From: Mycobacterium angelicum
Lineage (GTDB): Bacteria; Actinomycetota; Actinomycetes; Mycobacteriales; Mycobacteriaceae
NCBI RefSeq assembly: GCF_002086155.1
Contig: NZ_MVHE01000012.1
Location: forward strand, 62,001-126,000
Direction: 5' to 3'
Length of the DNA: 64,000 bases
How positions within the stretch are numbered: position 1 is the stretch's first letter; each line of letters starts with the position of its first letter. A program made the position numbers and the translations under genes. Below, in pieces: positions 18,153 through 28,942 of the stretch. A model generated the notes under the pieces. That model did not search any database. It had not been told where the DNA came from and was given only the letters and a program-made list of their open reading frames with translations.

Positions 18153-19550
18153 TCAGAACAGGAACTGCGCGACGGCGTAAATGGTCAGCCCGGCCAGCGC
18201 TCCTACCACGGTTCCGTTGATCCGAATGAACTGCAAGTCGCGACCGACGTGAAGTTCGATACGCCGGCTGGCTTCCTGGGCATCCCAGCGTTCGATCGTT
18301 TCGGTGATGATCGCGGTGATCTCCACCCCATATTGCGAGACCAGATGCTGTGCGGCGCGCACCATCCAGTTGTCGACCTTGTCCCGCAGTTCGGCGTCGT
18401 CGCGCAGCGATTCGCCGATTTGGATCACGGCGTCGGCAATGCGGGTACGCAGCGCACTCGACGGATCGTCGACACCCTCGAGGACCAGCCGCTTGAGCGT
18501 TTTCCAAGCTGTGGCCGCGGCGTTGGCGATCTCGTCGCGGGCCATCAGCTGCTCTTTGACGGCGTCGGCGCGGGCAATGGTGTCCGGGTCGTTCTGCAGG
18601 TCATCGGCGAATTCGAACAGGAACCGGGTCGCCGAACGGCGCAGCTCGTGGTCGGGGTTGCGGCGCACCTTGTCGGTGAAGTCCATCAACTCGCGGTGAA
18701 TCCGGTCACCTACGAGGTGGTCGACGAACCGCGGCGACCAGGTCGGCGAATCGCGCTCGACCACCCGCTGGATGACCACCCCGGCGTTCAGCGACCACTG
18801 AAACGCCCGATCGGCCAGCAATTGCAGCAACGCCTCCTGCCGGTTCTCGGCCAGCAGAGTCTGCAGGACCCGGCCCACCGGCGGGCCCCATTGCGGTTCG
18901 GCGATGCGGCGCACGATCATCTTGTCGATCACCTGCTGGACGTCCTCGTCACGCAGCAACTCCACCAGCACCCTGAGCACCGTCGCCGCCTCGGACGCCA
19001 CCCGCTCGGCGTGTGCCGGCTCAGACAGCCACTTTCCCAAGCGGCTGGGCACCTGGGCGTCCAGCAGCTTGGTCTCCACGACCGGCGCGGACAGGAAGTT
19101 TTCCCGGACAAAGGTGCCCAGGCCCTCGCCGAGCTGATCCTTCTTGCGCTTGATGATGGCGGTGTGCGGGATTGGAATGCCCAGCGGATGCTTGAACAGT
19201 GCCGTCACGGCGAACCAGTCCGCCAGAGCGCCCACCATGCCGGCTTCCGCGGCAGCCCCGACGAAACCGACCCACACCGGCGCGGCACCATGCGCCTGCA
19301 CCCAGCGACAAACCAGGAAGACGACCGTGGCGCCGACCAGGAAGCCCAGCGCCACCACTTTCATCCGGCGCAGCGCCGTCCGCCGCTCGGCGTCGGCCTG
19401 GGGGTCGGCTCCGGCGAACGATTCCGCGAATGAAGTACGGGCTTGCGTACGCGGCGCGCCGCCCGTCGGCCCCCCCGTCGGCCCCCGCGTCGGCCCCCGC
19501 GTCGGCAAAGCCCTATGTGCCACGACACCATCATCCGCCATCTCGACCAC
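18153..19550 (-). CDS. DUF445 membrane protein, Rv0473-like
   Basis: 465 residues. The N-terminus has a run encoded by a 12-base tandem repeat (19464-19505; TRGPTRGPTGGPTGGAP). Two transmembrane helices follow (VVALGFLVGATVVFLVCRWV and a second around GFVGAAAEAGMVGALADWFAVTALF). A long soluble helical region has the family motif ADWFAVTALFKHPLGIPIPHTAIIKRKKDQLGEGLG. A C-terminal helix closes it (GTVVGALAGLTIYAVAQFLF). DUF445 proteins are found widely with no established function. The Met four codons in (MADDG) could be the true start. Confidence 0.88.
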   Translation of the reverse strand: MVEMADDGVVAHRALPTRGPTRGPTGGPTGGAPRTQARTSFAESFAGADPQADAERRTALRRMKVVALGFLVGATVVFLVCRWVQAHGAAPVWVGFVGAAAEAGMVGALADWFAVTALFKHPLGIPIPHTAIIKRKKDQLGEGLGTFVRENFLSAPVVETKLLDAQVPSRLGKWLSEPAHAERVASEAATVLRVLVELLRDEDVQQVIDKMIVRRIAEPQWGPPVGRVLQTLLAENRQEALLQLLADRAFQWSLNAGVVIQRVVERDSPTWSPRFVDHLVGDRIHRELMDFTDKVRRNPDHELRRSATRFLFEFADDLQNDPDTIARADAVKEQLMARDEIANAAATAWKTLKRLVLEGVDDPSSALRTRIADAVIQIGESLRDDAELRDKVDNWMVRAAQHLVSQYGVEITAIITETIERWDAQEASRRIELHVGRDLQFIRINGTVVGALAGLTIYAVAQFLF

Positions 19551-19662
19551 CGATTAGTGTTACCCACACTGGTCAAAAGGCTCACGCGGTCCGGCGCATC
19601 CGCCAAACGCGAAGCCGTAAGCCGTAGTATGCAAGGCGTCTAGTCGACGGAAATAGGCGAAA

Positions 19663-20376
19663 GTGGCGGAGCGTATCCCAGCCGTGACAGTGAAAACGGA
19701 TGGCCGGAAGAGGCGCTGGCATCAGCACAAGGTAGAGCGCCGCAATGAGTTGGTGGATGGCACGATTGTGGCCATTCGCCGGCACGGCCGGTATCTGAGC
19801 ATGGACGAGATCGCGGCGGAGATCGGGGTCTCCAAGACGGTGCTGTACCGCTACTTCGTCGACAAGAACGACCTCACGACCGCGGTGATGATGCGGTTCA
19901 CCCAGACGACCCTGATTCCCAATATGGCCGCCGCCCTGACGTCGAACCTGGACGGTTTCGATCTGACCCGCGAGATCATCCGGGTCTACGTCGACACCGT
20001 GGCCGACGAACCCGAGCCGTACCGGTTCGTGATGGCCAACAGCTCGGCCAGCAAGAGCAAGGTGATCGCCGACTCCGAGCGGATCATCGCCCGCATGATC
20101 GCGGTGTTGCTGCGCCGGCGCATGCAGCAAGTCGGGATGGACACCGGCGGAGTCGAACCGTGGGCCTACCTGATCGTCGGTGGCGTGCAATTGGCCACCC
20201 ACTCGTGGATGTCGGATCCGCGGATGAGCCGCGACCAGCTCATCGACTACCTGACCATGCTCAGCTGGAACGCGCTGTGCGGCATCGTCGAGGTCGGCGG
20301 GTCGCTGGACGAGTTCCGCGCCCGGCCGCATCCGTCGCCGATCGTGTCCCGACGCGACCCGTCCAGCCCGGACTAG
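19663..20376 (+). CDS. TetR-family regulator, Rv0472c-like
   Basis: 237 residues from a GTG. The N-terminal helix-turn-helix covers about residues 30-75 (GTIVAIRRHGRYLSMDEIAAEIGVSKTVLYRYFVDKNDL). A ligand-binding helical domain follows with YRFVMANSSASKSKVIADSERIIARMI. It is probably a cytosolic repressor responding to a lipid-like ligand. It lies upstream of pcaA on the same strand, separated by about 480 gene-free bases, and has no close partner on the other side (divergent from the DUF445 gene). Confidence 0.9.
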   Translation: MAERIPAVTVKTDGRKRRWHQHKVERRNELVDGTIVAIRRHGRYLSMDEIAAEIGVSKTVLYRYFVDKNDLTTAVMMRFTQTTLIPNMAAALTSNLDGFDLTREIIRVYVDTVADEPEPYRFVMANSSASKSKVIADSERIIARMIAVLLRRRMQQVGMDTGGVEPWAYLIVGGVQLATHSWMSDPRMSRDQLIDYLTMLSWNALCGIVEVGGSLDEFRARPHPSPIVSRRDPSSPD

Positions 20377-20860
20377 GTCGCTACCCAGCCGGTCCTGACC
20401 GGCGCAGCGCGCTCGTGTGCTGTGACCTTGGCCATGATGGCCGGCTGCTACGTGCTGGTACGCACTGGTCGCCAGTGCCGTCGCGCCGACGGCGATGCCG
20501 TGCCGCGCGCCGCCGGTCGTCCTGGCGCTGCCCCGGGTGGCGAAAGCGTGGGCTCAATTTCCCGTCAGCGCCCTGACCAGCCGCCGGCCGGATTTCCGGT
20601 GTGGCCGTTGTGGCACACGAAGCTGGCTCGGCTGCCCCGGCGCCAAGCCGGCGCCCTGTCGATCGCGGCCCGGCCATCAGCTCCGCGCTGCCAATGTGAT
20701 GACTTCGCCGGTTGCGCGGATTCGTAAGCGGAATGCGGCTTTCACCGTTTCAACGGCTAGCATGCATGGGATGCATTCGGGGGCAGCCCAGGTTGCGTAT
20801 TTGGCATTTATCGGATCAGTTGCCTGAACGCCTCCGAGATACAGAAAGGCTCACATCGTA
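20377..20860. other. 484-base intergenic stretch without a convincing gene
   Basis: Open frames here (20422-20727 plus; 20381-20677 minus) read as shadows: rich in Arg, Pro and Ala, without hydrophobic cores or ribosome sites. H37Rv has small hypothetical genes (Rv0470A, Rv0471c) in the matching place; I cannot recognise either. Near the 3' end the hexamer ATGCAT occurs twice (20762-20767 and 20771-20776), forming a short inverted repeat. The last 60 bases should hold the pcaA promoter and its ribosome site GAAAGG. Confidence 0.6.
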
Positions 20861-21724
20861 ATGGCCGTGCAGCTCAAGCCGCATTTCGAGAACGTGCAAG
20901 CTCATTATGACCTCTCCGACGACTTCTTCCGGTTGTTCCTCGACCCGACGCAGACCTACAGCTGCGCCTACTTCGAGCGCGACAACATGACGCTGGAAGA
21001 GGCGCAGCTCGCCAAGGTCGACTTGGCGCTGGGAAAGCTGAAGCTCGAGCCCGGGATGACGCTGCTGGACATCGGTTGCGGCTGGGGCGGCACCATGCGG
21101 CGTGCCATCGAGAAGTACGACGTCAACGTGATCGGTTTGACGCTGTCGGAGAACCAGGCCGCCCATGTGCAGAAGATGTTCGACGAGATGGACACCAGCC
21201 GCAGCCGGCAGGTCTTGCTGGAGGGCTGGGAGAAGTTCCACGACCCCGTCGACCGGATCGTGTCGATCGGTGCGTTCGAGCACTTCGGCCGCCAGCGTTA
21301 CCCGCGCTTCTTCAAGATGGCCTACGAGGCGTTGCCGAGCGACGGCATCATGCTGCTGCACACCATCGCCCGCCCCACCTTCAAAGAGGCCAGGGCCAAG
21401 GGGCTGCCGCTGACCCACGAGGTCGTCCACTTCAGCCAGTTCATCCTGGCTGAGATCTTTCCGGGCGGTTGGCTGCCGACCATCCCGTCGGTCGAAGAGC
21501 ACTCGACGGCAGCTGGTTTCAAGGTGACTCGGATCCAGTCGCTGCAGCTGCACTACGCGCGGACCCTGGAGATCTGGGCGGCCGCGCTGGAAGAAAACCG
21601 GGAACAGGCGATCGCAATCCAGTCGGAGAAGGTTTACGACCGCTACATGAAGTACCTGACCGGCTGCGCCAAGCTGTTCCGCCAGGGCTACACCGACATC
21701 GACCAATTCACATTGGAGAAGTAG
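20861..21724 (+). CDS. pcaA: Mycolic acid cyclopropane synthase PcaA
   Basis: 287 residues. This SAM-dependent methyltransferase introduces the proximal cyclopropane ring in alpha-mycolic acids, a cord-formation and virulence function known for the M. tuberculosis enzyme. The SAM motif is LLDIGCGWGGTMRRAIEKYDVNVIGLTLS. Other family blocks are HYDLSDDFFRLFLDPTQTYSCAYFE, IVSIGAFEHFG, FPGGWLPTIPSVEEH and YMKYLTGCAKLFRQGYTDIDQFTLEK. The C-terminal block and opening match PcaA far better than UmaA. The umaA gene that follows pcaA in H37Rv is absent; the next gene is the convergent fadB2, nine bases away. Confidence 0.95.
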   Translation: MAVQLKPHFENVQAHYDLSDDFFRLFLDPTQTYSCAYFERDNMTLEEAQLAKVDLALGKLKLEPGMTLLDIGCGWGGTMRRAIEKYDVNVIGLTLSENQAAHVQKMFDEMDTSRSRQVLLEGWEKFHDPVDRIVSIGAFEHFGRQRYPRFFKMAYEALPSDGIMLLHTIARPTFKEARAKGLPLTHEVVHFSQFILAEIFPGGWLPTIPSVEEHSTAAGFKVTRIQSLQLHYARTLEIWAAALEENREQAIAIQSEKVYDRYMKYLTGCAKLFRQGYTDIDQFTLEK

Positions 21725-21733
21725 CCAGCCGGC

Positions 21734-22597
21734 TCAGTACTGGTAGAAACCCCGGCCGGATTTCTTGCCCAGCTGGCCGGCCTCCACCATCCGCAACAAC
21801 AACGGCGGCGGTCCGTAGTGCGGTTCCTTGAACTCTTCGTAGAGCTTGTCCGCGATCAGCTTGAGCGTGTCCAGACCGACGAGATCCGAGAGCCGCAGCG
21901 GGCCCATCGGATGCGACAGCCCGGCGACGACGGCCTTGTCGACGTCTTCGATGGTGGCGAAGCCGGCCTCGACCATCCGGATCGCCGACAGCAGATACGG
22001 CACCAGCAGCGCGTTCACCACAAAGCCCGACCGGTCCGAACACCGCACGACCTGTTTGCCTAGCACTGCGCTGGCAAACTCCTCGGTACGAGCCGCAGCG
22101 GCGGGGTCGGTGACCAGTGTGCTGACCAGTTCGACCAGGGGAAGCACGGGGACCGGATTGAAGAAGTGCAGCCCCAGCACCCGCTGTGGGTTCTTGGTGG
22201 CGGCGGCGATCTTCATGATCGGGATGCTGGAAGTGTTGGACGCCAGCACCGCTTCGGGGTCGGTGACGACCTGATCGAGTTTCGCGAAGATCTCGGCCTT
22301 GACCGACTCGTCCTCAACGATGGCTTCGATGACCAGCTGCCGGTCGGCCAAGTCGCTGAGGTCGGTGGTGAAGGTCAATTGGCTAAGCGCACGGTCGCGT
22401 TCGCGCTCGGTCACCTTGCCCGCACTGACGCCGCGCTCCAGCGACTTCACGATGCGGTTGCGCCCCGCGGTGATCAGCGCCTCGGTCGTCTCGAACACGG
22501 TCACCTCAACGCCGGCGCGCACCGACACCTCGGCGATTCCCGAGCCCATCTGCCCGGCTCCGATGACCCCTACCCGCTGGATGGCTGCATCGCTCAC
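21734..22597 (-). CDS. fadB2: 3-hydroxybutyryl-CoA dehydrogenase FadB2
   Basis: 287 residues. It oxidises 3-hydroxyacyl-CoA to 3-ketoacyl-CoA (the reverse in synthesis) with NAD(P). The Rossmann fingerprint is VGVIGAGQMGSGIAEVSVRAG near residue 8. The catalytic region is VLGLHFFNPVPVLPLVELV, with NTSSIPI before it. The C-terminal dimer domain has GFVVNALLVPYLLSAIRMVE and HPMGPLRLSDLVGLDT. GAAAGAG precedes the ATG at good spacing. It follows icl on the same strand, but a strong hairpin lies between them, so it may have its own promoter. Confidence 0.95.
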   Translation of the reverse strand: MSDAAIQRVGVIGAGQMGSGIAEVSVRAGVEVTVFETTEALITAGRNRIVKSLERGVSAGKVTERERDRALSQLTFTTDLSDLADRQLVIEAIVEDESVKAEIFAKLDQVVTDPEAVLASNTSSIPIMKIAAATKNPQRVLGLHFFNPVPVLPLVELVSTLVTDPAAAARTEEFASAVLGKQVVRCSDRSGFVVNALLVPYLLSAIRMVEAGFATIEDVDKAVVAGLSHPMGPLRLSDLVGLDTLKLIADKLYEEFKEPHYGPPPLLLRMVEAGQLGKKSGRGFYQY

Positions 22598-22640
22598 TGT
22601 TCGTTCTCTTTCTGGCGAGTCGTATTGTCTTGCACCGCAA

Positions 22641-22673
22641 TAGGCCCCGCCCAGGTTGGCTGGGCGGGGCCTA
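22641..22673. terminator. Hairpin terminator downstream of icl
   Basis: TAGGCCCCGCCCA (22641-22653) pairs perfectly over 13 bases with TGGGCGGGGCCTA (22661-22673) around a 7-base loop. It lies about 95 bases 3' of the icl stop on the minus strand and upstream of fadB2. The U-tract is poor, as is usual for mycobacterial terminators. It probably separates icl from fadB2 transcription. Confidence 0.75.
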
Positions 22674-22767
22674 CGCTGTCAACTTCTACTCGGTGCGCCG
22701 AGCGTGTAGTCAGTGCGAAAATTCGGCCGAATATTCGCTATAGCTGCACGCTCGGCGTGACCGCAGC

Positions 22768-24054
22768 TCAGTGAAACTGACCCTCTTCGGTCGAGCCCGC
22801 CAGCGCGGTGGTCGACGAGTTGGGGTCAACCGTGGTGGCGATCCGGTCGAAGTAACCGGCACCGACCTCGCGCTGGTGCTTGGTCGCGGTGTAGCCGCGC
22901 TCCTCGGCGTCGAACTCGCGCTCCTGCAGCTCGACGTAGGCGCTCATCTGGTTGCGGGCGTAGCCGTAGGCCAGATCGAACATCGAGTAGTTGAGTGCGT
23001 GGAAGCCGGCCAGCGTGATGAACTGGAACTTGAATCCCATTGCGCCAAGCTCCTTTTGGAACTTCGCGATGGTGGCGTCGTCGAGGTGCTTCTTCCAGTT
23101 GAACGACGGCGAGCAGTTGTAGGCCAGCATCTGGTCGGGGAACTCGGCCTTGACACCCTCGGCGAACTTGGCGGCCAGCTCGAGGTCCGGCGTACCGGTC
23201 TCCATCCAGATCAGGTCCGAGTAGGGCGCGTAGGCCTTGGCCCGGGCGATGCAGGGCTCGAGGCCGTTCTTGACCCGGTAGAACCCTTCCTTGGTCCGCT
23301 CACCGGTGATGAACGGCTGGTCGCGCTCGTCGACGTCAGAGGTGATCAGGGTGGCTGCCTCGGCGTCGGTGCGCGCGATCACGACGGTCGGGACGTCGGC
23401 GACGTCGGCCGCCAGGCGTGCCGAGGTCAGCGTGCGGATGTGCTGCTGGGTCGGGATCAGCACCTTGCCACCGAGGTGGCCGCACTTCTTCTCCGACGCG
23501 AGCTGGTCCTCCCAGTGCGACCCCGCAACACCCGCGGCGATCATCGCCTTCTGCAGCTCGTAGACGTTCAGCGCACCGCCGAAGCCGGCCTCACCGTCGG
23601 CGACGATCGGGGCAAGCCAGTTCTCCACGGAGGTGTCGCCCTCGACCTTGGCGATCTGGTCGGCACGCAACAACGCGTTGTTGATCCGCCGGACCACCTG
23701 CGGCACCGAGTTGGCCGGGTACAGGCTCTGGTCGGGGTAGGTGTGGCCGGACAGGTTCGCGTCACCGGCGACCTGCCAACCGGACAGGTAGATGGCCTTG
23801 AGGCCGGCACGCACCTGCTGGACGGCCATGTTGCCGGTCAGGGCGCCCAGCGCGTTGACGAATTCGAGCTCGTGCAGCTGCTTCCACAGCACCTCGGCGC
23901 CACGACGGGCCAGCGTGCTCTCCTCGACGACGCTGCCCTGCAGGGCGACGACGTCGGCAGGGGTGTAGGTGCGAGTGATGCCCTTCCACCGCGGGTTAGT
24001 GTCCCAGTCCTGCTGGATCTGCTCGGGGCTCTTGGGCGTGCCAACGACAGACAT
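22768..24054 (-). CDS. icl: Isocitrate lyase
   Basis: 428 residues. It splits isocitrate into glyoxylate and succinate, the entry to the glyoxylate shunt; in mycobacteria the same enzyme acts as methylisocitrate lyase. The active-site loop [14 protein letters not shown] carries the catalytic Cys. Other family blocks are [44 protein letters not shown] and [18 protein letters not shown] precedes the ATG. The gene is known to be required for growth on fatty acids and is controlled by RamB, encoded 1.2 kb away in this window. Confidence 0.97.
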   Translation of the reverse strand: MSVVGTPKSPEQIQQDWDTNPRWKGITRTYTPADVVALQGSVVEESTLARRGAEVLWKQLHELEFVNALGALTGNMAVQQVRAGLKAIYLSGWQVAGDANLSGHTYPDQSLYPANSVPQVVRRINNALLRADQIAKVEGDTSVENWLAPIVADGEAGFGGALNVYELQKAMIAAGVAGSHWEDQLASEKKCGHLGGKVLIPTQQHIRTLTSARLAADVADVPTVVIARTDAEAATLITSDVDERDQPFITGERTKEGFYRVKNGLEPCIARAKAYAPYSDLIWMETGTPDLELAAKFAEGVKAEFPDQMLAYNCSPSFNWKKHLDDATIAKFQKELGAMGFKFQFITLAGFHALNYSMFDLAYGYARNQMSAYVELQEREFDAEERGYTATKHQREVGAGYFDRIATTVDPNSSTTALAGSTEEGQFH

Positions 24055-24180
24055 CGATACTCCTTAACGATCATGGCTAGGTTCGAAAAGCCGCACCAAC
24101 CAGCAGCGCTGCGACTCAACTTCACTGGTGTGCTAACCCGACAATGACATACCCAATTCCCGCTGGTCCACCCATTTCAC

Positions 24181-24227
24181 TTGCGAATCTCCGCTATGAC
24201 TTGCGGTCATTTTGCGAAGCTTGCGAA
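24181..24227. promoter_or_regulatory. Cluster of TTGCGAA motifs upstream of icl
   Basis: The heptamer TTGCGAA occurs at 24181-24187, 24212-24218 and 24221-24227, with a near copy TTGCGGT at 24201. The last two are nine bases apart (one helical turn), in the 262-base gene-free gap upstream of icl. The reverse complement TTCGCAA stands upstream of ramB at 25246. RamB of M. tuberculosis is reported to bind the icl1 promoter and its own, so these are candidate RamB sites; the motif assignment is my inference. Confidence 0.5.
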
Positions 24228-24316
24228 GCCTCGCATTTACTGAACCGTTTCAGAAAATACCGGCCGGTGGCCCGAATCCGCAGGTCAGCAGCTAATTTAC
24301 CGGGACGCTTGTCCGG

Positions 24317-25126
24317 TTAAAGTTTGAACAGCGCAGCGACGGCTTTCGTTTCGTCTCCGACCGCATATGTGAGCGTTGTAACAGTGCGGTCGGCCAGGCC
24401 GGGACCGAATTGTTCAGTCGAACCAGCCGGATGCACGTGGGAGATGATCTCCAGCTTGTTGCCCAGCGCCACCGGCGCCTCGTGCTCGATGGTCACCCGC
24501 AGCGGTCCCGCGAGCAGTTCGCCGTGGGAGGCCAGGTAGTCCTCGATCACGCTCCAATACACGGAGTTGTTCATATGGTCGAACAGGTCGATGTCGGTGA
24601 CGCGGACCGGGAACTCGTGGATCTCCGTCGCGTCGTCCCGGCTGCCCGGCTTCAGGTAGCCCTTCCACCGCAGCCGCTCCACCGAGGTGGTCTTGTGCAG
24701 GCCGGCCAGGAAGTCGTCGGCGATGCGGGCCGGCATCTCGGTTTCCTTGTTCACGTGGATCCAGAACGCCTCGGACTCGATAAGGCCACCCTTGCGGCCG
24801 TCGACCCGCACCCGCATCTCACACCACCGGTTCGAGGTGCCCGAACACCACCGCCGGCAGCGCAGCATGTCCTGGAATTCGATCGGCCGGATCAGGTCGA
24901 CCATGGTGCGCCGGACAATCCACAGCGGATGGGTCTCCTCGAAACCCATTTCGCGCAGCTGGTCCTGCCCGATGTCCTGGATGTGCCGGCAAGCCGCATC
25001 CAACCGCAGCCGCCCGGTGCGGTCGATGTCGCCGACTCGAAGTGGCCATTCGCGGTCGAATACGTCGGGGTGACCGTCGGGCACCGGCATCAATATTTTG
25101 TCCAGGCTCACGGCGCTACTCCCCAT
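24317..25126 (-). CDS. Acyl-ACP-thioesterase-like double-hotdog protein, Rv0466-like
   Basis: 269 residues built of two hotdog halves. The first has VGDIDRTGRLRLDAACRHIQDIGQDQLREMG. The second has FPVRVTDIDLFDHMNNSVYWSVIEDYLA, where Asp-x-x-x-H-M-N-N resembles the plant/bacterial FatA/FatB acyl-ACP thioesterase signature. It should hydrolyse a fatty acyl thioester in the cytosol; the chain length and physiological substrate are unknown. It is divergent from ramB and lies behind the icl promoter region, suggesting a role in fatty-acid carbon flow. Confidence 0.88.
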   Translation of the reverse strand: MGSSAVSLDKILMPVPDGHPDVFDREWPLRVGDIDRTGRLRLDAACRHIQDIGQDQLREMGFEETHPLWIVRRTMVDLIRPIEFQDMLRCRRWCSGTSNRWCEMRVRVDGRKGGLIESEAFWIHVNKETEMPARIADDFLAGLHKTTSVERLRWKGYLKPGSRDDATEIHEFPVRVTDIDLFDHMNNSVYWSVIEDYLASHGELLAGPLRVTIEHEAPVALGNKLEIISHVHPAGSTEQFGPGLADRTVTTLTYAVGDETKAVAALFKL

Positions 25127-25245
25127 TTCCTCCTCTGAACCTCAGGTCTAACCTGAGCACGTCGATGCGAATCATGCCAACGACGTCGCCGAAATTCCAA
25201 CCGGACACCCGCCAGACAGTCCGTGCAAAGTCTGCTAACCATCCC

Positions 25246-25252
25246 TTCGCAA
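25246..25252. promoter_or_regulatory. TTCGCAA site upstream of ramB
   Basis: This heptamer, the reverse complement of the TTGCGAA repeated upstream of icl, lies 20 bases before the ramB GTG. A repressor bound here would cover the start region, consistent with the reported autoregulation of RamB. Single copy; candidate only. Confidence 0.35.
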
Positions 25253-25272
25253 CTCCGGGTACGCTGAACCGA

Positions 25273-26697
25273 GTGTCCAAGACGTTCGTGGGCTCACGGG
25301 TTCGCCAGCTGCGAAATGAGCGCGGGTTCAGCCAGGCTGCGCTGGCCCAGATGCTGGATATCTCACCGAGCTATCTGAACCAGATCGAACATGACGTCCG
25401 GCCGCTGACCGTGGCCGTGCTGCTCCGGATCACCGAGGTATTCGGTGTGGACGCTACGTTCTTCGCCTCCCAGGACGACACCCGGCTGGTTGCCGAGCTG
25501 CGAGAGGTGACCCTGGACCGCGACCTGGATATCGACATCGACGCGCCCGAGGTCGCCGAATTGGTCGGTGCTCATCCGGCGTTCGCGCGCGCCGTGGTCA
25601 ATCTGCACCGCCGCTACCGGATAACGACCGCTCAACTGGCCGCCGCCACCGAGGAGCGCTATTCCGACGGCAGCGGCAGCGGCTCGATCACGATGCCGCA
25701 CGAAGAGGTGCGCGACTACTTCTACCAACGCCAGAACTACCTGCACGAGCTGGACACCGCCGCCGAAGACCTGACGATCCAGATGCGGATGCATCACGGA
25801 GACCTGATCCGCGAGTTGACCCGCCGGCTCACCGAGATGCACGGGGTGCGCATCAACAGGAGGATCGATCTCGGCGATACCGTCCTGCACCGCTTCGACC
25901 CCAAGACCAAGACGCTGGAAATCAGCAACCACCTCTCGTCGGGCCAGCAGGTGTTCAAGATGGCGGCCGAATTGGCCTACCTCGAGTTCGGCGACCTGAT
26001 CGACAGCATGGTCGAAGAAGGCAAGTTCACCAGCGACGAGTCCCACACCCTGGCCCGGCTGGGGCTGGCCAATTACTTCGCCGCGGCAGCCGTGTTGCCC
26101 TACCGCCAGTTTCACGACGTAGCCGAGAACTTCCGCTACGACGTCGAGCGGCTGTCCGCGTTCTACTCGGTGAGTTACGAGACCATCGCGCACCGCCTTT
26201 CCACGCTGCAGCGGCCATCGATGCGCGGCGTACCGTTCTCCTTCGTCCGGGTCGACCGTGCCGGGAACATGTCAAAGCGGCAGTCCGCCACCGGTTTTCA
26301 CTTCTCCTCCAGCGGAGGCACCTGCCCGCTGTGGAACGTCTACGAGACGTTCGCCAACCCGGGCAAGATGCTGGTGCAGATCGCTCAGATGCCAGATGGC
26401 CGCAACTACATGTGGGTAGCCCGCACCGTGGAACGGCGCGCCGCCCGGTATGGTCAGCCCGGTAAAACCTTCGCGATCGGGCTCGGCTGCGAACTTCGGC
26501 ATGCGCACCGGCTCGTCTACTCGGAAGGACTCGACTTGTCGGGGGACCCGAACATCACTGCGACGCCGATCGGCGCGGGCTGCCGTGTCTGTGAACGGGA
26601 CAACTGCCCGCAACGGGCCTTTCCCGCGCTGGGGCGCGCCCTGGATATCGACGAACATCGCAGCACCGTGTCCCCGTACCTGGTGAAGCAACCATGA
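25273..26697 (+). CDS. ramB: Transcriptional regulator RamB
   Basis: 474 residues from the GTG at 25273 (MSKTFVGSRVRQLRNERGF), the length I recall for Rv0465c. The longer open frame upstream runs through the divergent promoter and is rejected. An XRE-type helix-turn-helix covers about residues 8-64 (FSQAALAQMLDISPSYLNQIE). An ImmA/IrrE-like middle domain follows, in which the zinc-peptidase HExxH is degenerate (AAELAYLEFGDL). The C-terminal domain has GCRVCERDNCPQRAFP. It controls icl and itself according to carbon source. The stop overlaps the next ATG. Confidence 0.95.
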   Translation: MSKTFVGSRVRQLRNERGFSQAALAQMLDISPSYLNQIEHDVRPLTVAVLLRITEVFGVDATFFASQDDTRLVAELREVTLDRDLDIDIDAPEVAELVGAHPAFARAVVNLHRRYRITTAQLAAATEERYSDGSGSGSITMPHEEVRDYFYQRQNYLHELDTAAEDLTIQMRMHHGDLIRELTRRLTEMHGVRINRRIDLGDTVLHRFDPKTKTLEISNHLSSGQQVFKMAAELAYLEFGDLIDSMVEEGKFTSDESHTLARLGLANYFAAAAVLPYRQFHDVAENFRYDVERLSAFYSVSYETIAHRLSTLQRPSMRGVPFSFVRVDRAGNMSKRQSATGFHFSSSGGTCPLWNVYETFANPGKMLVQIAQMPDGRNYMWVARTVERRAARYGQPGKTFAIGLGCELRHAHRLVYSEGLDLSGDPNITATPIGAGCRVCERDNCPQRAFPALGRALDIDEHRSTVSPYLVKQP

Positions 26698-27269
26698 GCG
26701 GCCCTTCGGACGGCCAGGTCACGCGCATCCCATCGGGCAGATTGCGCCAGCTGGGGCCGGTCAACTGGGTGCTGGCGAAATTGGGTGCCCGCGCTGTTCG
26801 GGCCCCGGAGATGCATCTGTTCACCACGCTGGGGCATCGCCAGTCGTTGTTTTGGGCCTGGCTCGTCTACGGCGGCCGGGTACTGCGCGGGCGGCTGCCC
26901 CGGATCGATACCGAATTGGTGATTCTGCGCGTCGGGCATTTGCGGTCCTGTGAGTACGAACTGCAGCACCACCGCCGCATGGCGCGTGCCGCCGGGCTCG
27001 ACGCGCAGACGCAGGCCACGATTTTCGCGTGGCCCGACGTTCCCGAAACCGGTGGTCCCCGAAGGGTTCTCAGTGCGCGCCAGCAAGCGCTGCTGAATGC
27101 GACGGATGAGTTGATCACGCAGCGGTCGATCACCACGGACACCTGGCAACAGCTGGCCACTCACCTCAACCGGCATCGGTTGATCGAATTCTGCATGCTG
27201 GCAACACATTACGACGGGCTGGCGGCAACTATTACCGCACTCGAGATCCCCTTGGACCACCCGCGGTAA
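26694..27269 (+). CDS. Carboxymuconolactone decarboxylase / AhpD-like protein, Rv0464c-like
   Basis: 191 residues, all-helical. The family core is RVGHLRSCEYELQHHRRMARAAGLDAQ, where the usual E/C...C-x-x-H arrangement of AhpD-like proteins is partly kept (one Cys, paired His). It lacks the second Cys of the CxxC redox pair, so peroxidase-type thiol chemistry is uncertain. It overlaps ramB by four bases and so is translated with it; it may be tied to the same carbon-use regulation. It ends two bases before the convergent Rv0463. Confidence 0.85.
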   Translation: MSGPSDGQVTRIPSGRLRQLGPVNWVLAKLGARAVRAPEMHLFTTLGHRQSLFWAWLVYGGRVLRGRLPRIDTELVILRVGHLRSCEYELQHHRRMARAAGLDAQTQATIFAWPDVPETGGPRRVLSARQQALLNATDELITQRSITTDTWQQLATHLNRHRLIEFCMLATHYDGLAATITALEIPLDHPR

Positions 27270-27271
27270 CG

Positions 27272-27544
27272 CTAGAAGTAGATATCAGCCAGCACGGCGA
27301 GCGTCAGCACCAACGGCAAAACCGGCAGACCGAACGCAAAGGCCGCCCATACTTGCTTGCGGCGCAGCCGCATCAGCATGCCCCCGATGACCGCGCCGAC
27401 CGCCAGCGCACCGGAAAGTAGCAAGACCGCCAGGCTCCACTTACTCACGGTAGTGAGGTCGTCGCCGACCGAAATCGCCACCAGCCACAGAATGTAGCCG
27501 GCGAACAATCCGGCGAGGCCACCCAGCACAGTCTCCTTGCGCAT
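27272..27544 (-). CDS. Small membrane protein, Rv0463-like
   Basis: 90 residues with three predicted transmembrane helices: GLAGLFAGYILWLVAISVG, WSLAVLLLSGALAVGAVIGGMLM and AAFAFGLPVLPLVLTLAVLADIYF. A short basic loop (RLRRKQ) lies between helices two and three. No catalytic motif; function unknown. It starts three bases after lpdC stops, so it is the second gene of the lpdC operon. Confidence 0.85.
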   Translation of the reverse strand: MRKETVLGGLAGLFAGYILWLVAISVGDDLTTVSKWSLAVLLLSGALAVGAVIGGMLMRLRRKQVWAAFAFGLPVLPLVLTLAVLADIYF

Positions 27545-27547
27545 GAC

Positions 27548-28942
<1,395 letters not shown>

